Origin: Alisma plantago-aquatica
Lineage: Eukaryota; Streptophyta; Magnoliopsida; Alismatales; Alismataceae
DNA: 64,000 nucleotides
Direction: 5' to 3'
NCBI GenBank assembly: GCA_963693085.1
Contig: OY856409.1
Coordinates: forward strand, 1,620,915,211-1,620,979,210
Shown: piece by piece, positions 1 to 11,733 of the stretch
Position numbering within the stretch: position 1 is the stretch's first letter
How the letters are laid out: each line of letters opens with the position of its first letter
Notes under the pieces: model-generated
The model's input: only the letters and a program-made list of their open reading frames with translations
Told to the model about the DNA's origin: nothing
The model's database searches: none
Position numbers and translations under genes: made by a program

Positions 1-509
1 GATTATCTCACACGGAATATGTTATTTTATTAAATACCTCTTTAATTCTAGTAATGTCACATTAATGATTTATTTTTACATGAAATGTCCAATTCTTATC
101 CCATTACACATATTGAACACATTATATATCATCCCAACACTTATGTACTTGTACACATCCAAATCCTTATTAATCACATTGAGGTCCTTATAGGTGTATT
201 AGTGAACATTGTGACATCTATTTTGTGAACTCATTCACATATCATGTCACATTTGGGTTATTAGGTAAATTTTGAGTGTATCATGATATGTGTTGTAATT
301 ATGGAACCTAAAGTCACTAATGCATCATGAATATCATCAAATACACATATATTAGGGTTAGTCATTGACTATGCATTAGGGTACAAACAAGAATTTCTGG
401 GCATAACTTTTACCTTGTTTGGTCAAATCTAACGAACCATGCATACTAATATCCTATTTTAGGAATTAGGGTTTCTAAAGTCAGATTAGCCAAAAATTCA
501 TATGTTGTA
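1..509 (-). mobile_element. Left (3') LTR fragment of gypsy element A
   Basis: This stretch repeats, with many substitutions, at about 5042-5576, roughly 5.04 kb away in the same orientation. That is the arrangement expected of two LTRs of one element. The right limit is the degraded terminus near 501-509 (TATGTTGTA, where related copies end ATGTTACA). The left part lies outside the window. Element A runs on the minus strand, so this is its 3' LTR. Confidence 0.7.
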
Positions 510-759
510 GGACTCCATCTGTTAATAGGACTTTGTCCTAAAAATTAGCATATCCATGAACTAGCAAACTACTACACTACATCCCTTAAAAGGATCAATC
601 TAATAAGTCATACAAGACCAAGGAACACAGATTAGTCTATCTAAATGATACCATGTGAAGGTAGAAATATAACTTTATAGGTAACCTAACTGATAGAATA
701 AGAGTTACCTTCAACATGTTCTTCCTCATCTAATTCATGTACCTCTAGAGCAAATACAT

Positions 760-1640
760 GTCTAGCATGCTTCTCAGCAGGCTTTCCTCCATTATTGTTG
801 TGGCCATTGTTTCTTAGAGGAGCTTGATATTGTTGTCGTTGAGCTAGTGCATGTCCACCATGAAGATTATGGAATCTAGGTCGGATGTGTCCAGGCTCCC
901 CACAATGATGGAATATAAACTAGAAGTCTGATGTTGGATCAGTTGGATTCCCTACATACGGACACTTCTGAGGAGGTGCCTGTGACAGTTAGCCCACTTG
1001 TCCCTCTTATGTTCTTCACCTGAGAACTTCCTCTTCTTATTATGTTCTTGGGGTTGATAACCGGGGTAAACCTCAATTACCATATCTTTGTCTACTAATT
1101 GTTCAAATGTCAGTGGAAGTTGAGGTACTAGGGCATGACCGGCATTGTATTTGAGTCCTTCAAGAAGCATGTTAGCACACCTCTCTTCAACCAAACCCTT
1201 GTCGTACCTTTATAATAGGGTGGACTTCTGCATGTACTCCACAACAGACATGGAGTGCTACTTTAAATTGTAAAAATCTATGTCCTCCTCCGGAGTGATG
1301 CAACTGAGATGTACTTCTCTTGGAAGGTTATCAGGAATTGCATTTAAGACATAGAGGAGACGTCTCAGGTCCTTGCAACACTGTTCCACCAATGGAAAAT
1401 AGATCCATAAAGTATGTTGGTGGCAAACCTAACTTTTTGGAGCTTAGGGCATGTTATACCATGAAAATGAGCATTCTACAGCAAAAACCCAGACGTAGTC
1501 TTATCCACCATATTGAGATTTCTCTCACCTTTGAAATACATGGGATGCATCTTCATGAACTCTATAAGAGAGTACTCCCTGAGATTCTCTGGAGTGGAAA
1601 CTTGGGTAGCCTTCCCAGCTAGGGTTGCGGAAAGCAACTA
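760..1640 (-). pseudogene. Ty3/gypsy gag remnant of element A
   Basis: Reading the minus strand, a Ty3/gypsy capsid region can be followed across several frames. A WWNS motif lies near 1395-1383, followed by a segment resembling MSVVEYMQK. The block VEERCANMLLEGLKYNAGHA then PQLPLTF follows in the open stretch 1194-952. Further on, at about 900-850, is a zinc-knuckle remnant (HCGEPGHIRPR) in which the first and last Cys of CX2CX4HX4C are lost. Stops and frameshifts separate the blocks, so no intact protein is made. The LTR starts just after it on the left, so all of pol is missing. The gag of element E (10838-17800) shares the PQLPLTF and DKD..IE blocks, which places both in one family. Confidence 0.75.
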
Positions 1641-1971
1641 TCATAGAAATGACAACTCATGCTTATGAGAGATGCTCAAACTCGAGCTAGTTGTAGATGG
1701 ATGTAGAGTAGGTTGGTTCACTATATGTTGACCACCAGTTGTCGGGAAAGCTTAAGATGTTGGACTAGTGAAGGATCATCCATCCTCAACATCCTATACT
1801 TATGATTTTGGGGTGTCTTAAAACCAACTAGGTTATCAATGGATTACTTGTCTCCCTCCATGTATGTGTGCTTGTAAAAGCCAAGGGGATAGGGTATATA
1901 AGCAACCTATGGGAAAAGGTAAACATCCTAAGGGGGATCGTTTGGAATAGTCAAATCAACCGACTGCACTA

Positions 1972-1983
1972 GCTCTGATACCA
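1972..1983 (-). other. Primer binding site of element A (tRNA-iMet type)
   Basis: The plus strand reads GCTCTGATACCA, the reverse complement of TGGTATCAGAGC, the usual initiator-Met tRNA primer site of plant LTR retrotransposons. It lies 3 nt from the start of the right LTR, which fixes the element on the minus strand and identifies the right LTR as the 5' LTR. Confidence 0.85.
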
Positions 1984-1986
1984 TAC

Positions 1987-4900
1987 TTATAAGGGACAGA
2001 CTCCAGAGGGGGGTCACTCAACTTACTTGAGGGAATAATAGAAAACCATCTAGTGTCAAATTTGAGAATAATTTTTCACAAAGGATTGAAGACTAAATTT
2101 CAAGTATGTAATGTATCATTCACCATATAATGCAGCAGTGGAAGATAAAATCTAACTATTACAATATATATGTCCATCATTGTTCTTCACCGTGTAGGGT
2201 GTACATAAAAGAAAATGATACAAAATAATATGTAGAGAGCAAATCATCCATTTCAATCTACCTCCCAAGAAAGATCAGCTATTGTTGGATAAATCTCGAT
2301 CGACTCCTCCTTGCTCTCCACCTAAGAGGTTGGAAGCATACCCCACAAGATAAGATAAAGATAGATGTTGTCAGCATAAAAATTTTGGTATGTATATATT
2401 AATAGTGATTGAGAAGTTATGTGGGAAAGGAAACCAAATATAAACAAGGCTCACCAAACAAAGAGGAAAGTACCATCCAAGTTAATATCAAAAGAAAACA
2501 TTTCAATTAGATGAAAATAAATAGATGTACTTGTATAAACTAAAAATAAAGTATACCTAAAGGGCATACACAGAGCAATTAGGGAACATGATCCAACAAC
2601 ATCAATGAATAAACAACTTGCATGTGACATAAGCATAATGCCAGTGAACTATAATAAAACCATGATGGATCGAGCACATAACCCTAAACAAAATAGAGCA
2701 TGGCATGTGAAAAGACTCCCAAATATATGAAGGCGTGCACAAAACATGGGTATGGGGACATAACCTCCATCACAAAAAATAAAAGACACATAACCCAAAA
2801 ATCAAAGGATATAGTAAAACCATAGTACTACTCAATCAACAAGCATGCAATGCAGAGGCAAGTAAAGTTTAGTCATATATTGATTAAATACGATTGTTCA
2901 ACTAATAGTGGAACATCATACCATAAAAATACATCATGAGCAAATTAGGATTTCAGTGCACAAATAGCAGAATATAGACCAATTCTACCAATTTGGGTTC
3001 AAATAGAGATAGCATGAACAAGACTACACCTCTTCTATGCCACACTGGAATATCAACTAAGCACTATCAACATATAATTGATTTCAATATCAAAGACTCA
3101 AAAGAATTTAACTAAATATCCAAGGAGAGATTTCACATATATCCTTCATGTTAGGTTAAAAGAGAGAGAAAATAGAACTATTTCTCAACATAAATTCAGA
3201 GGGTTGCAACATACCTCTATGTGTAATAGGTCAGGGTCCAAATCCTAGATCCAAACTATGCACCTTCACCTAATAATACATTAGGTATATAATAAGGTGT
3301 ATATTATAAACCCCAAAAATATTGACTTATTATTACATTATATTTAGATTATGAAACCTATACCACCACATAGATGTCATTTTTCTATTCTAGAACATAT
3401 TTTTATGTATTTTTATGATCAATAAATAATTAGTTATGAATTATCCAATATTATACCATTTAATGAAATTTCCAAGAAATAAATAAAATTAAAAGGCTAT
3501 ATTATTGTGGCATCATGCATAAATTGTTTGATCTATGATAGAAGAGATTTGTAATTTCATAGAGATCAATGGTCACATGATCCAATAAATAAAAAGGCAG
3601 AAAAGACATAAAAACCCAAGGCAGCATGACATGTTTGAGTCTAACACATGGGTAAAAGTGTAAATTATCCATGCGACCATCTTTTTCATCCAGTTCATCC
3701 ATTATATTGAGGTTGTGAATGATAGTTCAACAGAAAGTGAACAATATCCCAATCTCTGATCATCAAAAAATCCTAGAGAAAATGCCATCATATTTGTGAG
3801 GCTCCAACAAACTCACAGACCCAAAGCAAGGGTTTAGGAGAACTCACTGTCCTCCAGCCAGACCCTTCGCCCTAGATGACCAGAAGTAAGTGCTTTAAAA
3901 GTTGAGAACCCAATTTGTAGCAAGTTGTGACCAACTAAGGCTCAAATCAAGTTTGAAACGATCAAAAGAATTTGTTGTCAAGGAGCGCAACCAAAATAGG
4001 AGCTAAACCGTGAAATCATGAGATTGAACATGGAAAGTGAACAACGATGCTGAATATAATATGTTTTACCTCAAATCAGGCCAAGGGAATGCTCCTATAG
4101 CACCAAAGCAAAATGATGTAGAAGACTGGATGGCCAGAGTACCTCCCAAAGCCATCAGGCATCCTGCCCAACGTATGAGTATGCCTAGGGTAAAAGATGG
4201 AGATAGAAGGAGTGGGATTAGCAAGGCAGGTGCCAACCTATATGTGAATTTGATCTGTTGTATCCTCTCAGTGGTGGGTTGGAATGATATATATATATAC
4301 ATACATATATACATACATATATATACATATATATATATATTTATATTTATATACAGATATATGAAAGAAGTCTATAGATGGCATGGATTCTTGCGAAGAG
4401 ATGAAACAGCAAAAAAGCATCCTGGTTTGACTTGGAGATCGAGGAGCTAGAATCCTATTCTACCTAGAATTGTAGACTATAGAAATCATGAGGAAAATGT
4501 ATTGGAGAAGATAATGGAGTGTGGAGAAGAGGATAAGGGGGAGAGAGAGAGAAAGCACACCATAAGAAGGGAGTGTTGTGTGGAGATAGACTGTGCGAAG
4601 TCCAGGGGAAGAAGAACTCATGTGAGGAAGATAATGAGTCTCGACAGGCAAACCCAGATCCAAGTTCAGTCCAAATCTAGAAAGAAATAGTTTGCTTGAT
4701 GTAGACCATGGGTGTGACCAATGAAATCAAAGCATGACATCAAAATTAGTGGTTTATAGTCTTATTCACATTGGATTAGTATTTAAATAATTTTTTCTCT
4801 TCTTAATTGAGACATCTATGATTATCCAAAGAAGGTGAAACTTGATCTCAGGACTAGTCAGGACCCAATGAATTTGATTTTAGTCTTATATTTAGGTTTT

Positions 4901-5576
4901 GAGATAGTCTAGTATGAGTTTTAGTACAATTAGGGTTCAAGTCAATTATATCATTATCTATTATTATATATTACCATTGTCCTCAATATTTAGGATTTAG
5001 AATTCTAATGCCCTATTATTATTACCATCAGGGGTGTAGTAGATTATATCACATGAAATAGGTTATTATATTCAATTCCTCATTAAGTTCATTAATGTTA
5101 CATTTAACTTAAATAATGACACTTTTTTTTAAATAATGACACATTAATTATTTATTTTTACATGAAAAATCTAATTCTTATCCCATTACACATATCAAAC
5201 ACATTATATATCATACCAACATTTATGCATGTTTATACACATCCAAATCCTTACTAATCACATTTAGGTCATTACAGGTGTATTAGTGAACATCGTGACA
5301 TGTATTTTGTGAACTCATTCATATATCAGGTCACAGTTACTTTATTAGGTAAATTTGAGTGTATCATGACTTGTGATGTGATTAAGGTCACTAATGAATC
5401 ATGAAAATCATTAAAGACACACATACCAGGGTTAGTATGCATTAGGGTACGAACATGCATGTTAGGGCATAACTTTTACCTTGTTTGATCAAATCTAACA
5501 AACTAAGCATACTAATCTCATATTCTAGGAATTAGGGTTTCTCACTGTCAGGATTGCAAAATTTTGATATGTTCCA
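1987..5576 (-). mobile_element. Right (5') LTR of gypsy element A, ~3.59 kb
   Basis: The left boundary is set by the PBS and a degraded TTATAAGGGA that matches TGTAAGGAGT in the better-kept copy at 18593. The right boundary is near GATATGTTCCA, where the homology with the left LTR fragment (1-509) ends. The length agrees with the related LTR at 18593-22203 (3611 bp). It contains a (TA)n tract at about 4266-4345. The open stretches inside it, including 4037-4450, are LTR sequence and show no protein family. To the right, flanking copia LTR sequence resumes at once. Confidence 0.7.
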
Positions 5577-6650
5577 ACAACACTACCAATGTAATTAGGA
5601 ACCTATCGGGTCACGAGTGTAAAGATGCATAAAGGAATTGAAGTGTGTTGTCAAACATATGATTGTAATGAATCATGAATTGGTTGAATACCCTCTGAAT
5701 GGGAGACCAAAATGATTGATTGGCCGATTAGTTTGATTGGGTCAATAGATCAATTTATTGTCAATTGATTGACTGAGTTTCCATGGGAATGGCGTGATTG
5801 GGCAATCACAATGTCATAGTAAAAGTTTAAAATTGGAAGAAAAAAAATTAGATCTAGAGCTGAACTATCGTGATCGGATGATCATCTAATTTGAACGAGT
5901 GATCAAAATCTTGTCTAAGTTTTCTACCATTAAACTATTTTTGGGATTATGGTTATAAAGGGATTGGAATTAGGTTTTTCCAAGCCCATGGCTCTTGTAT
6001 ATAAAGGGGTGCGTACTAAAAGTGATACATATATTTTGAGACAACTTGTGATACAAGTTGGCCATCAAACTTCCTTCTTGGAGACAAAAAGTCACCCTAA
6101 GGCATGATGCCTGAGATAGGAGAAGAAGGGAGTTTTGGTACACCTAACTTCTAAAAAAATCATTTTTCCTCTTTGAGTCGCTAGACAAGGTGGTGCACCA
6201 CATTCTCCCTCATTTGTGTGGATGAAGTAGAGCATGAGGCACACGTGCAGAGAATTTATGAAACTATTCTATAAGAACTCAACTGTGCAACAACTTGGTG
6301 GCCAATCTAGATCTTCTTCTTCTCATCTATTTGGATTTCTTGATGGTCGTTCCTAGTATAGATTTAGAATATTGTTTTGTTCACCAACATAAGACATGTC
6401 TAATTGTTGGCCAACTAGTGTGTGCAAAGATATCACCTTTTTTCCTTCTTATGTATTTTTTCACTGACATTTTATAGCTATAAAAGATCTGACTCGGCTG
6501 GGTATAAAATTCAAAATATTTTTTTTATTCTATTATGCCCCCTTCCCAAAAAATCAATAGTGGTAATGGAGTATACATCATATGCTTCTTTTGAAACATG
6601 TCTATGGATTTCATGCCATGCCTCTCTCTATTCATTCTCCATGTAAATTT
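5577..6650 (+). mobile_element. Remainder of a copia 5' LTR interrupted by element A
   Basis: The first bases resemble the segment ACATTG..CCAATGTAA..GACCTATAGGGTCACAC found in the copia LTRs at about 23205, 38465 and 47065, but are diverged. A TATA-like TGTATATAAAGG at about 5997-6006 matches the position of TATAAATAG in the other copies. The 3' end and its PBS are too decayed to place exactly. I infer that element A landed in this LTR. The upstream part would lie left of the window. Confidence 0.5.
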
Positions 6651-7635
6651 TAATTATGCGATTGGAACAAGATGATGTGAAAACATCATTGATGGACCAT
6701 GGTGAAGGAGACGATCAAACTTTCATGCCAAGAGGATGGTCCTAGGAGGGTTTGTGATCAAGATGAGATGATGGATCAACAATGACATAAGATCTGGACA
6801 ACTCTAAGACTTCTCATCGGCCGACCAACTTGTATTATTTGGTGACCAGAAACCCTTAAAGTGCTAGTTTTGGATTATATTTAGATGTGAATCTCTACGC
6901 TATTTTTCTAAAACACTTATTGGATCATTTTTTGTACTAGTTGTCATATCCTATTTTATTACATGTGGTGATTTCTATGGTATATGATACATAAAATAAT
7001 GTATATGTAATGGTAATTGGATATATATATATATATGAATATATATATATATATGAATATATATATATATATATATCCCTCAATAGAATATCAATGTTGA
7101 AGAAGTCATCCAAATATGATACACATGAAAAAAGTTTAACTAAGTGTGGGCATGAAAGTGTGGTGCACTGTATACCTTGAGGAGTGTGATAATAAGTATG
7201 TGGACCTGCCAAGCAGGGTGCATATCTAACTGTATCGACCTTGAGTTGGACTTGAGTAGGTGATATAAATGGGATTAAATGCCTAGAGGCATATAATGGC
7301 ACATAATTCATATGATGAATTATTGACACAGAGTTGTGCAACCATCTATCCAAATATTGCATATGAGGAAATTGGTCATTGTTACCTACCTTAATAATTA
7401 AGTAATGGGCATCCGTGTTGATTGAGAAAATACTTAATATTTTGATCTTGGCTCACTACAAAATTGCTTATTGTAATCTTCCAAGCTAATAGTGAGGGAT
7501 ATTATTTGAATAAAATAGTGGGAAATTGTTTAATTAATGTCCAAATTAATAATGGCAAATCTGATTATTCAAATAAAATTAATTTTCAAAGCAATTGATT
7601 TGTGCAAAATATCTTCTATGTAGATCAACGACAAA
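6651..7635 (+). mobile_element. Copia untranslated leader
   Basis: This non-coding leader can be aligned in patches with 41050-41545 ahead of the gag of copia B. Shared patches are TGCCAAGCAGGGT, ACCATCTATCCA..ATTGCATA and GATCTTGGCTCACT. It holds an imperfect (TA)n tract at about 7020-7078. No reading frame is credible. Confidence 0.55.
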
Positions 7636-7842
7636 CACTTGCAACAATCTCTTTTCACTGTGATCCATCCTTGAGAAAGAGAAATTAAATGGGAATAACA
7701 TTAACAATGGGTTCAATACATTAAGAAATGTTCCCGCACATGAGCATAAGCTCTATGTCCTGGGCAAACCAGTACCTAATGAACCAACTCTGAATGCGCC
7801 TAGAGCAGAAAGGGAAGCTTACAAGAAGCATTTTGATGACAA
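7636..7842 (+). pseudogene. Ty1/copia gag 5' fragment
   Basis: The DNA aligns with the gag start of copia B (41548 on): the CCTTGAGAA..AAATGGGAATAA segment is shared. Later HKLYVL, then AEREAYKKHFDDN, appears in one frame, typical of copia gag. The usual ATG is lost and there are indels and stops. The fragment ends abruptly at 7842, where the LTR of gypsy element E begins (TGTAACAT). GACAA at 7838-7842 would be the target-site duplication, but its partner has been deleted. Confidence 0.7.
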
Positions 7843-10746
7843 TGTAACATACCCAAACTTAGGTGCATATTCAATGTATCCTTTATCATGTGAACTTTTA
7901 TTTTAGGATCCTTTTTCCTGACTTAGATTGTAATATTCTTAGCTAAACTATAACTATGGTTGTCTAACTAATAAATCTATTAATTGGGGCTTTAATACAA
8001 GAAATTAGCATAAAATGCAAATTTGGCTCTATTTTTGTAAATTTACCACATGGAGGGATATAAGGTCAAAATAATTCTTTTGAGTTTTTCCTATAATTAG
8101 TTATGGGCAAGAATGAGTCACATATGAAATTTGAGTATTAAATGAGAAATGAATAAATTAATATGTTAAAGGTAAGTTTTTCCTCAGGTTATGAGTTTTG
8201 TGTATTAAATGTAGCCAAAAGACAAATTTGACTAGAAAATTTGGTTTCCTTAAGTCCTTATTAGTCTATTTGACAAATTTCATTCCATTTACACATTATT
8301 TACTCTTCCAGATTGATTAGAAAATAAATAAACAACAATTATACATCACTTTAGTTGGAATTACATTTGGATAAGGTTTTAAATTTATTTTGTCATGCTG
8401 CCACGTAGACCCATGAATTTAGTAAATGCATAATTTTTTCTCTGCCATTGGATCATAGACCATATCATCGGTGCATCGTCACTTGCCTTGTGCCAATAAG
8501 GAAACCAGTTGAGTTGTATGCATCATATTAAAACCATGATTTGTCCCTCTGTACTCCACCTTTATTTGAGATTTCTTCACCATTATTTTCCTTTTTGTCT
8601 TTGAAATCCATTAATACCCTACTCGAGTCGTATCCCTACATATTAAAAAAAAAAACCTTGGGGCTCAAGTTCCCCAAGCCACACATTCAACAGCCCTAAC
8701 TTCCCATTCTATAAATATCTAACCCTAACTAAGCCTCCACCCCTTGCAAGAAATCATCTCCCATGGTAAATTGCACCATGAGTCTAGTCTATGTTGTCAC
8801 TGATTTGATTTCTTCCATTGTACTTGTGGCCTTTGCCATCGACACTCTACCTAACTAGGGATCAATTTCCCTTTGGGTAAGATACTACAATCCCTCTTCT
8901 TTGTATTTGTCTAGTCAAAATCACAAACAATTCTGCATATTGTTTTTCCCCAAATTCGCCTTCCAGGTACTACTTCATGCCACCGGCCATGGCGTGAGTG
9001 TAAGGTTGAAGGAGACATGTCACATGTCATTACCCTTTTTCCTCCTCATCTTCTTATATTGCTTCCTTCTTGCATGGGATTTTATGTAATTTCTTTTTGT
9101 TTGATTCTTTTGTCACCCTAACGAGAGGATGCAATTATGGCATTTATACCCTATCAAGATCTAAAGTCCTGAATGTTTATCTAAGGCCATATTGGTCCTT
9201 TGCATTTTAATTTTCACAAATAAATCAATAAAAGATATGGATCTTGTAAAAAATCATAAGTTTTTCTTGGAAACTCCAAAAGCTACAAAAAATTATGTTT
9301 AGGGGACATGAGATTTTCCTCTATCTTCTTATCTAGTTTTCATCTCCTATTTTCCATGTTTTTAAAATGCATAATTTTTAGTGTTTCAATCGAAATTAAT
9401 CTCTTATTTATGATTGAGGAAAAATTATAATGAAAAAATGATGAACTTGGGTTAGACGTATAATCAATAACATTGAACCCTCTTTCTATAAATACAACTA
9501 TGAACTAATCTACGGTTTTCCAAAAAAATTGGATCCTAGGATTTCATCATACGCGACATAAATGAACCCAAATTTATGTAGAAGCTATATATGCAAGTTT
9601 GAGTTGATATTGGGCTTGGAGGGATAGGATTTGGTCTCTGATCCAATAACTCAAGTCAAGGTGTGTGCATCTTCCCAATTATTTAGGTATTACTAATATG
9701 ACCAATAAATTGTTCCCATGTGAGGCATCTCTTGACTAATCCCTGAGCATTATTTTTTATTAATCCATGAGCATTATTGAATCTATTTGAAAATACTATT
9801 TCCTTAATATAATTTCCTGATTTGATATTGATTTCATGAGATCTTATGATTGAAGGTCATTAGACCTATTTGTATATAATATTTGGATGATCTTATCCTC
9901 CCTACTTGAATCAATTTTTTGCTGATTAAAATTTATTCTTGCCCTTACATTTCATGCACATATAGTATACTAAGTTTATTTAGATAGCATGTACATATGT
10001 ATTGCCATAATATTTGGGTGTGCCTTTCCACTCACATTATATATATTGGGTGCACCTTTCCACCCGACTTAGGTTTGGGATTCTTGGATCATAGTCCTAC
10101 TTAGATAAAATTATTCTAATTCTTTTACATGCACTGATTATTATTTATTAATGTTGTTATATGGCAAGAATCCTTTCTTATAATCATATTCTTTTTTATA
10201 AATGCCTCATCTATTGGCTTGTTAAGTTTCCTAGAACTTCCTTTCTTGAATATACTTTTATTGATATATCCAACATCAATCTTACTTTTCTATAAATATT
10301 GTCTAGTTGATATAATATTTCCCCTACACAGCTTTGTTGATGTCCTTTCTTTTGTTTGCTTCCTCTTTTGGGGTTTCTTTAACCCACCCAGAGGTTGCAC
10401 AACCTGAGGTCCAAGAAGTAGAAGGTGTTGATCAAAACTAGCTTTAGTTTGTCTTTTAGGATGGGTAGGTTGTTCACCACATATTGATCCTACTAGTTTA
10501 GATTTCATATCTTGTTAGTTGTCCTTTGTGGACCCAATGTTGAAGTTGGACAAGAATTTTGTAATAGTTAGATTTACATTTCGACTACTAGAAAACCCTA
10601 TTTATTTTACTAATATTTTTGAGAAAATATCATGCACCTCTTTTATTTGAAGTTATTATTATGTACTTGCCTATAAATGGGGTTTTATGCATTAGTTTCT
10701 TAAATTAAGTAAGGAGTGTATCCCTTCCTAGGTCCCACTCCTTAGA
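7843..10746 (+). mobile_element. 5' LTR of gypsy element E, ~2.9 kb
   Basis: It begins TGTAACATACCC, as related LTRs do. It ends GGTCCCACTCCTTAGA, the counterpart of the reversed GGTCTCACTCCTTACA end of LTR F (18593), and a PBS follows after 3 nt. A TATA-like TCTATAAATATC lies near 8708. It is about 0.7 kb shorter than LTRs A and F, so it carries internal deletions. The short open stretches inside show no recognisable protein. Confidence 0.7.
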
Positions 10747-10749
10747 AGA

Positions 10750-10762
10750 TAGTATCAGAACA
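10750..10762 (+). other. Primer binding site of element E
   Basis: TAGTATCAGAACA differs by a few transitions from the tRNA-iMet site TGGTATCAGAGCC. It lies 3 nt after the LTR, the same spacing as in elements A and F. Confidence 0.65.
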
Positions 10763-10837
10763 TTATTGTGCTCGATAATATGACTATCTAGGAATTCATC
10801 CTTATAACATTTTCCCCTTTTAATCTATACCTATGTT

Positions 10838-11733
10838 TCATGAGAACCAATTTTTTTGACGACGTCGGTGTTACCATTCAGTCCAGCATTTCAGACGGAT
10901 TCACTTTGCTAATAAACCCTTGTTTTGGCCTGCTGGTGGACCCCCCTCTGGAAAACAACTCAAGCTCTCAGGTCACCCCTGTGACTCAAAGTGTTTTCAC
11001 CCCCACTGCTAATACTACTTTGACTTGAATCTCCCCTGAGTAGGAGTTATCCTTGTTGTGACACTTTCTCACCACAGAAATGGTGGGAAAGTTGAATACC
11101 ACTCATGTTCTTAATAAGTCGAATGAGTACTCACGGATTGATTTCGTGAAAAGAAACCACTTTCTTCAAGGGTGAAGGGAAACTGTAGATGTACTATAAG
11201 GTCAATGACTGTGTCTTAGCCATAAAGCAGACTTTTAAATGTATGAGAAGGTTCAACTTACCTCTTATGTGCTAGATGGACCAATGTGTGTCTGGTGGAA
11301 TGGGATAGCTCAAACTTGTGACACTTCCTCCTTGTATTAGGAACAATTCTTGGTACTCTTACATGATAAATGCATATGCACTACTTCTCTTAGGAAGAAG
11401 GAAGCAAAATTCTACAGTCTGAAGTAAGGTTCCTTGTTTGTTCCGCATATGTGAAAAAAAAATTCTTGTTGGAGAGATACACTACTAGTTTGAGTGAGGA
11501 TCATAGGGCTACACTATTCTTGGAAGAACTCAACTACCATATGGGTCATGCTCTTATCCCACAACTTCCTCTTACATTCCAGTACATGATTGATAAGGAT
11601 CTAGCTATTGAGTCCTATCTTGGTTTTCAAGCTCCATCTTATAATAGCAAGAGTAAGAATTTCAACTATGAACAGCATTGTGATAATTGCAACCATTTCT
11701 CTCGACATCTTCCTCCAGGTAAGTGATATGGTG
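10838..11733 (+). pseudogene. Ty3/gypsy gag of element E, first part
   Basis: The capsid region is recognisable: a VWWNG motif at about 11290, a following S-L-R-K-K-E-A-K-F-Y-S-L block near 11390, then LLERYTTS and GHALIPQLPLTF at 11470-11580. Frameshifts and stops separate the first third from the better kept stretch 11451-11726. The reading frame is cut at 11738 by solo LTR S and resumes in frame at 17706. The N-terminal part (from about 10840) shows no motif and is assigned by position only. Confidence 0.75.

Noticed and set aside
4037..4450. 137-codon open frame on the plus strand
   Set aside because: It lies wholly inside the LTR of gypsy element A, includes a translated (TA)n tract (YIYIHIYIH) and shows no protein family.
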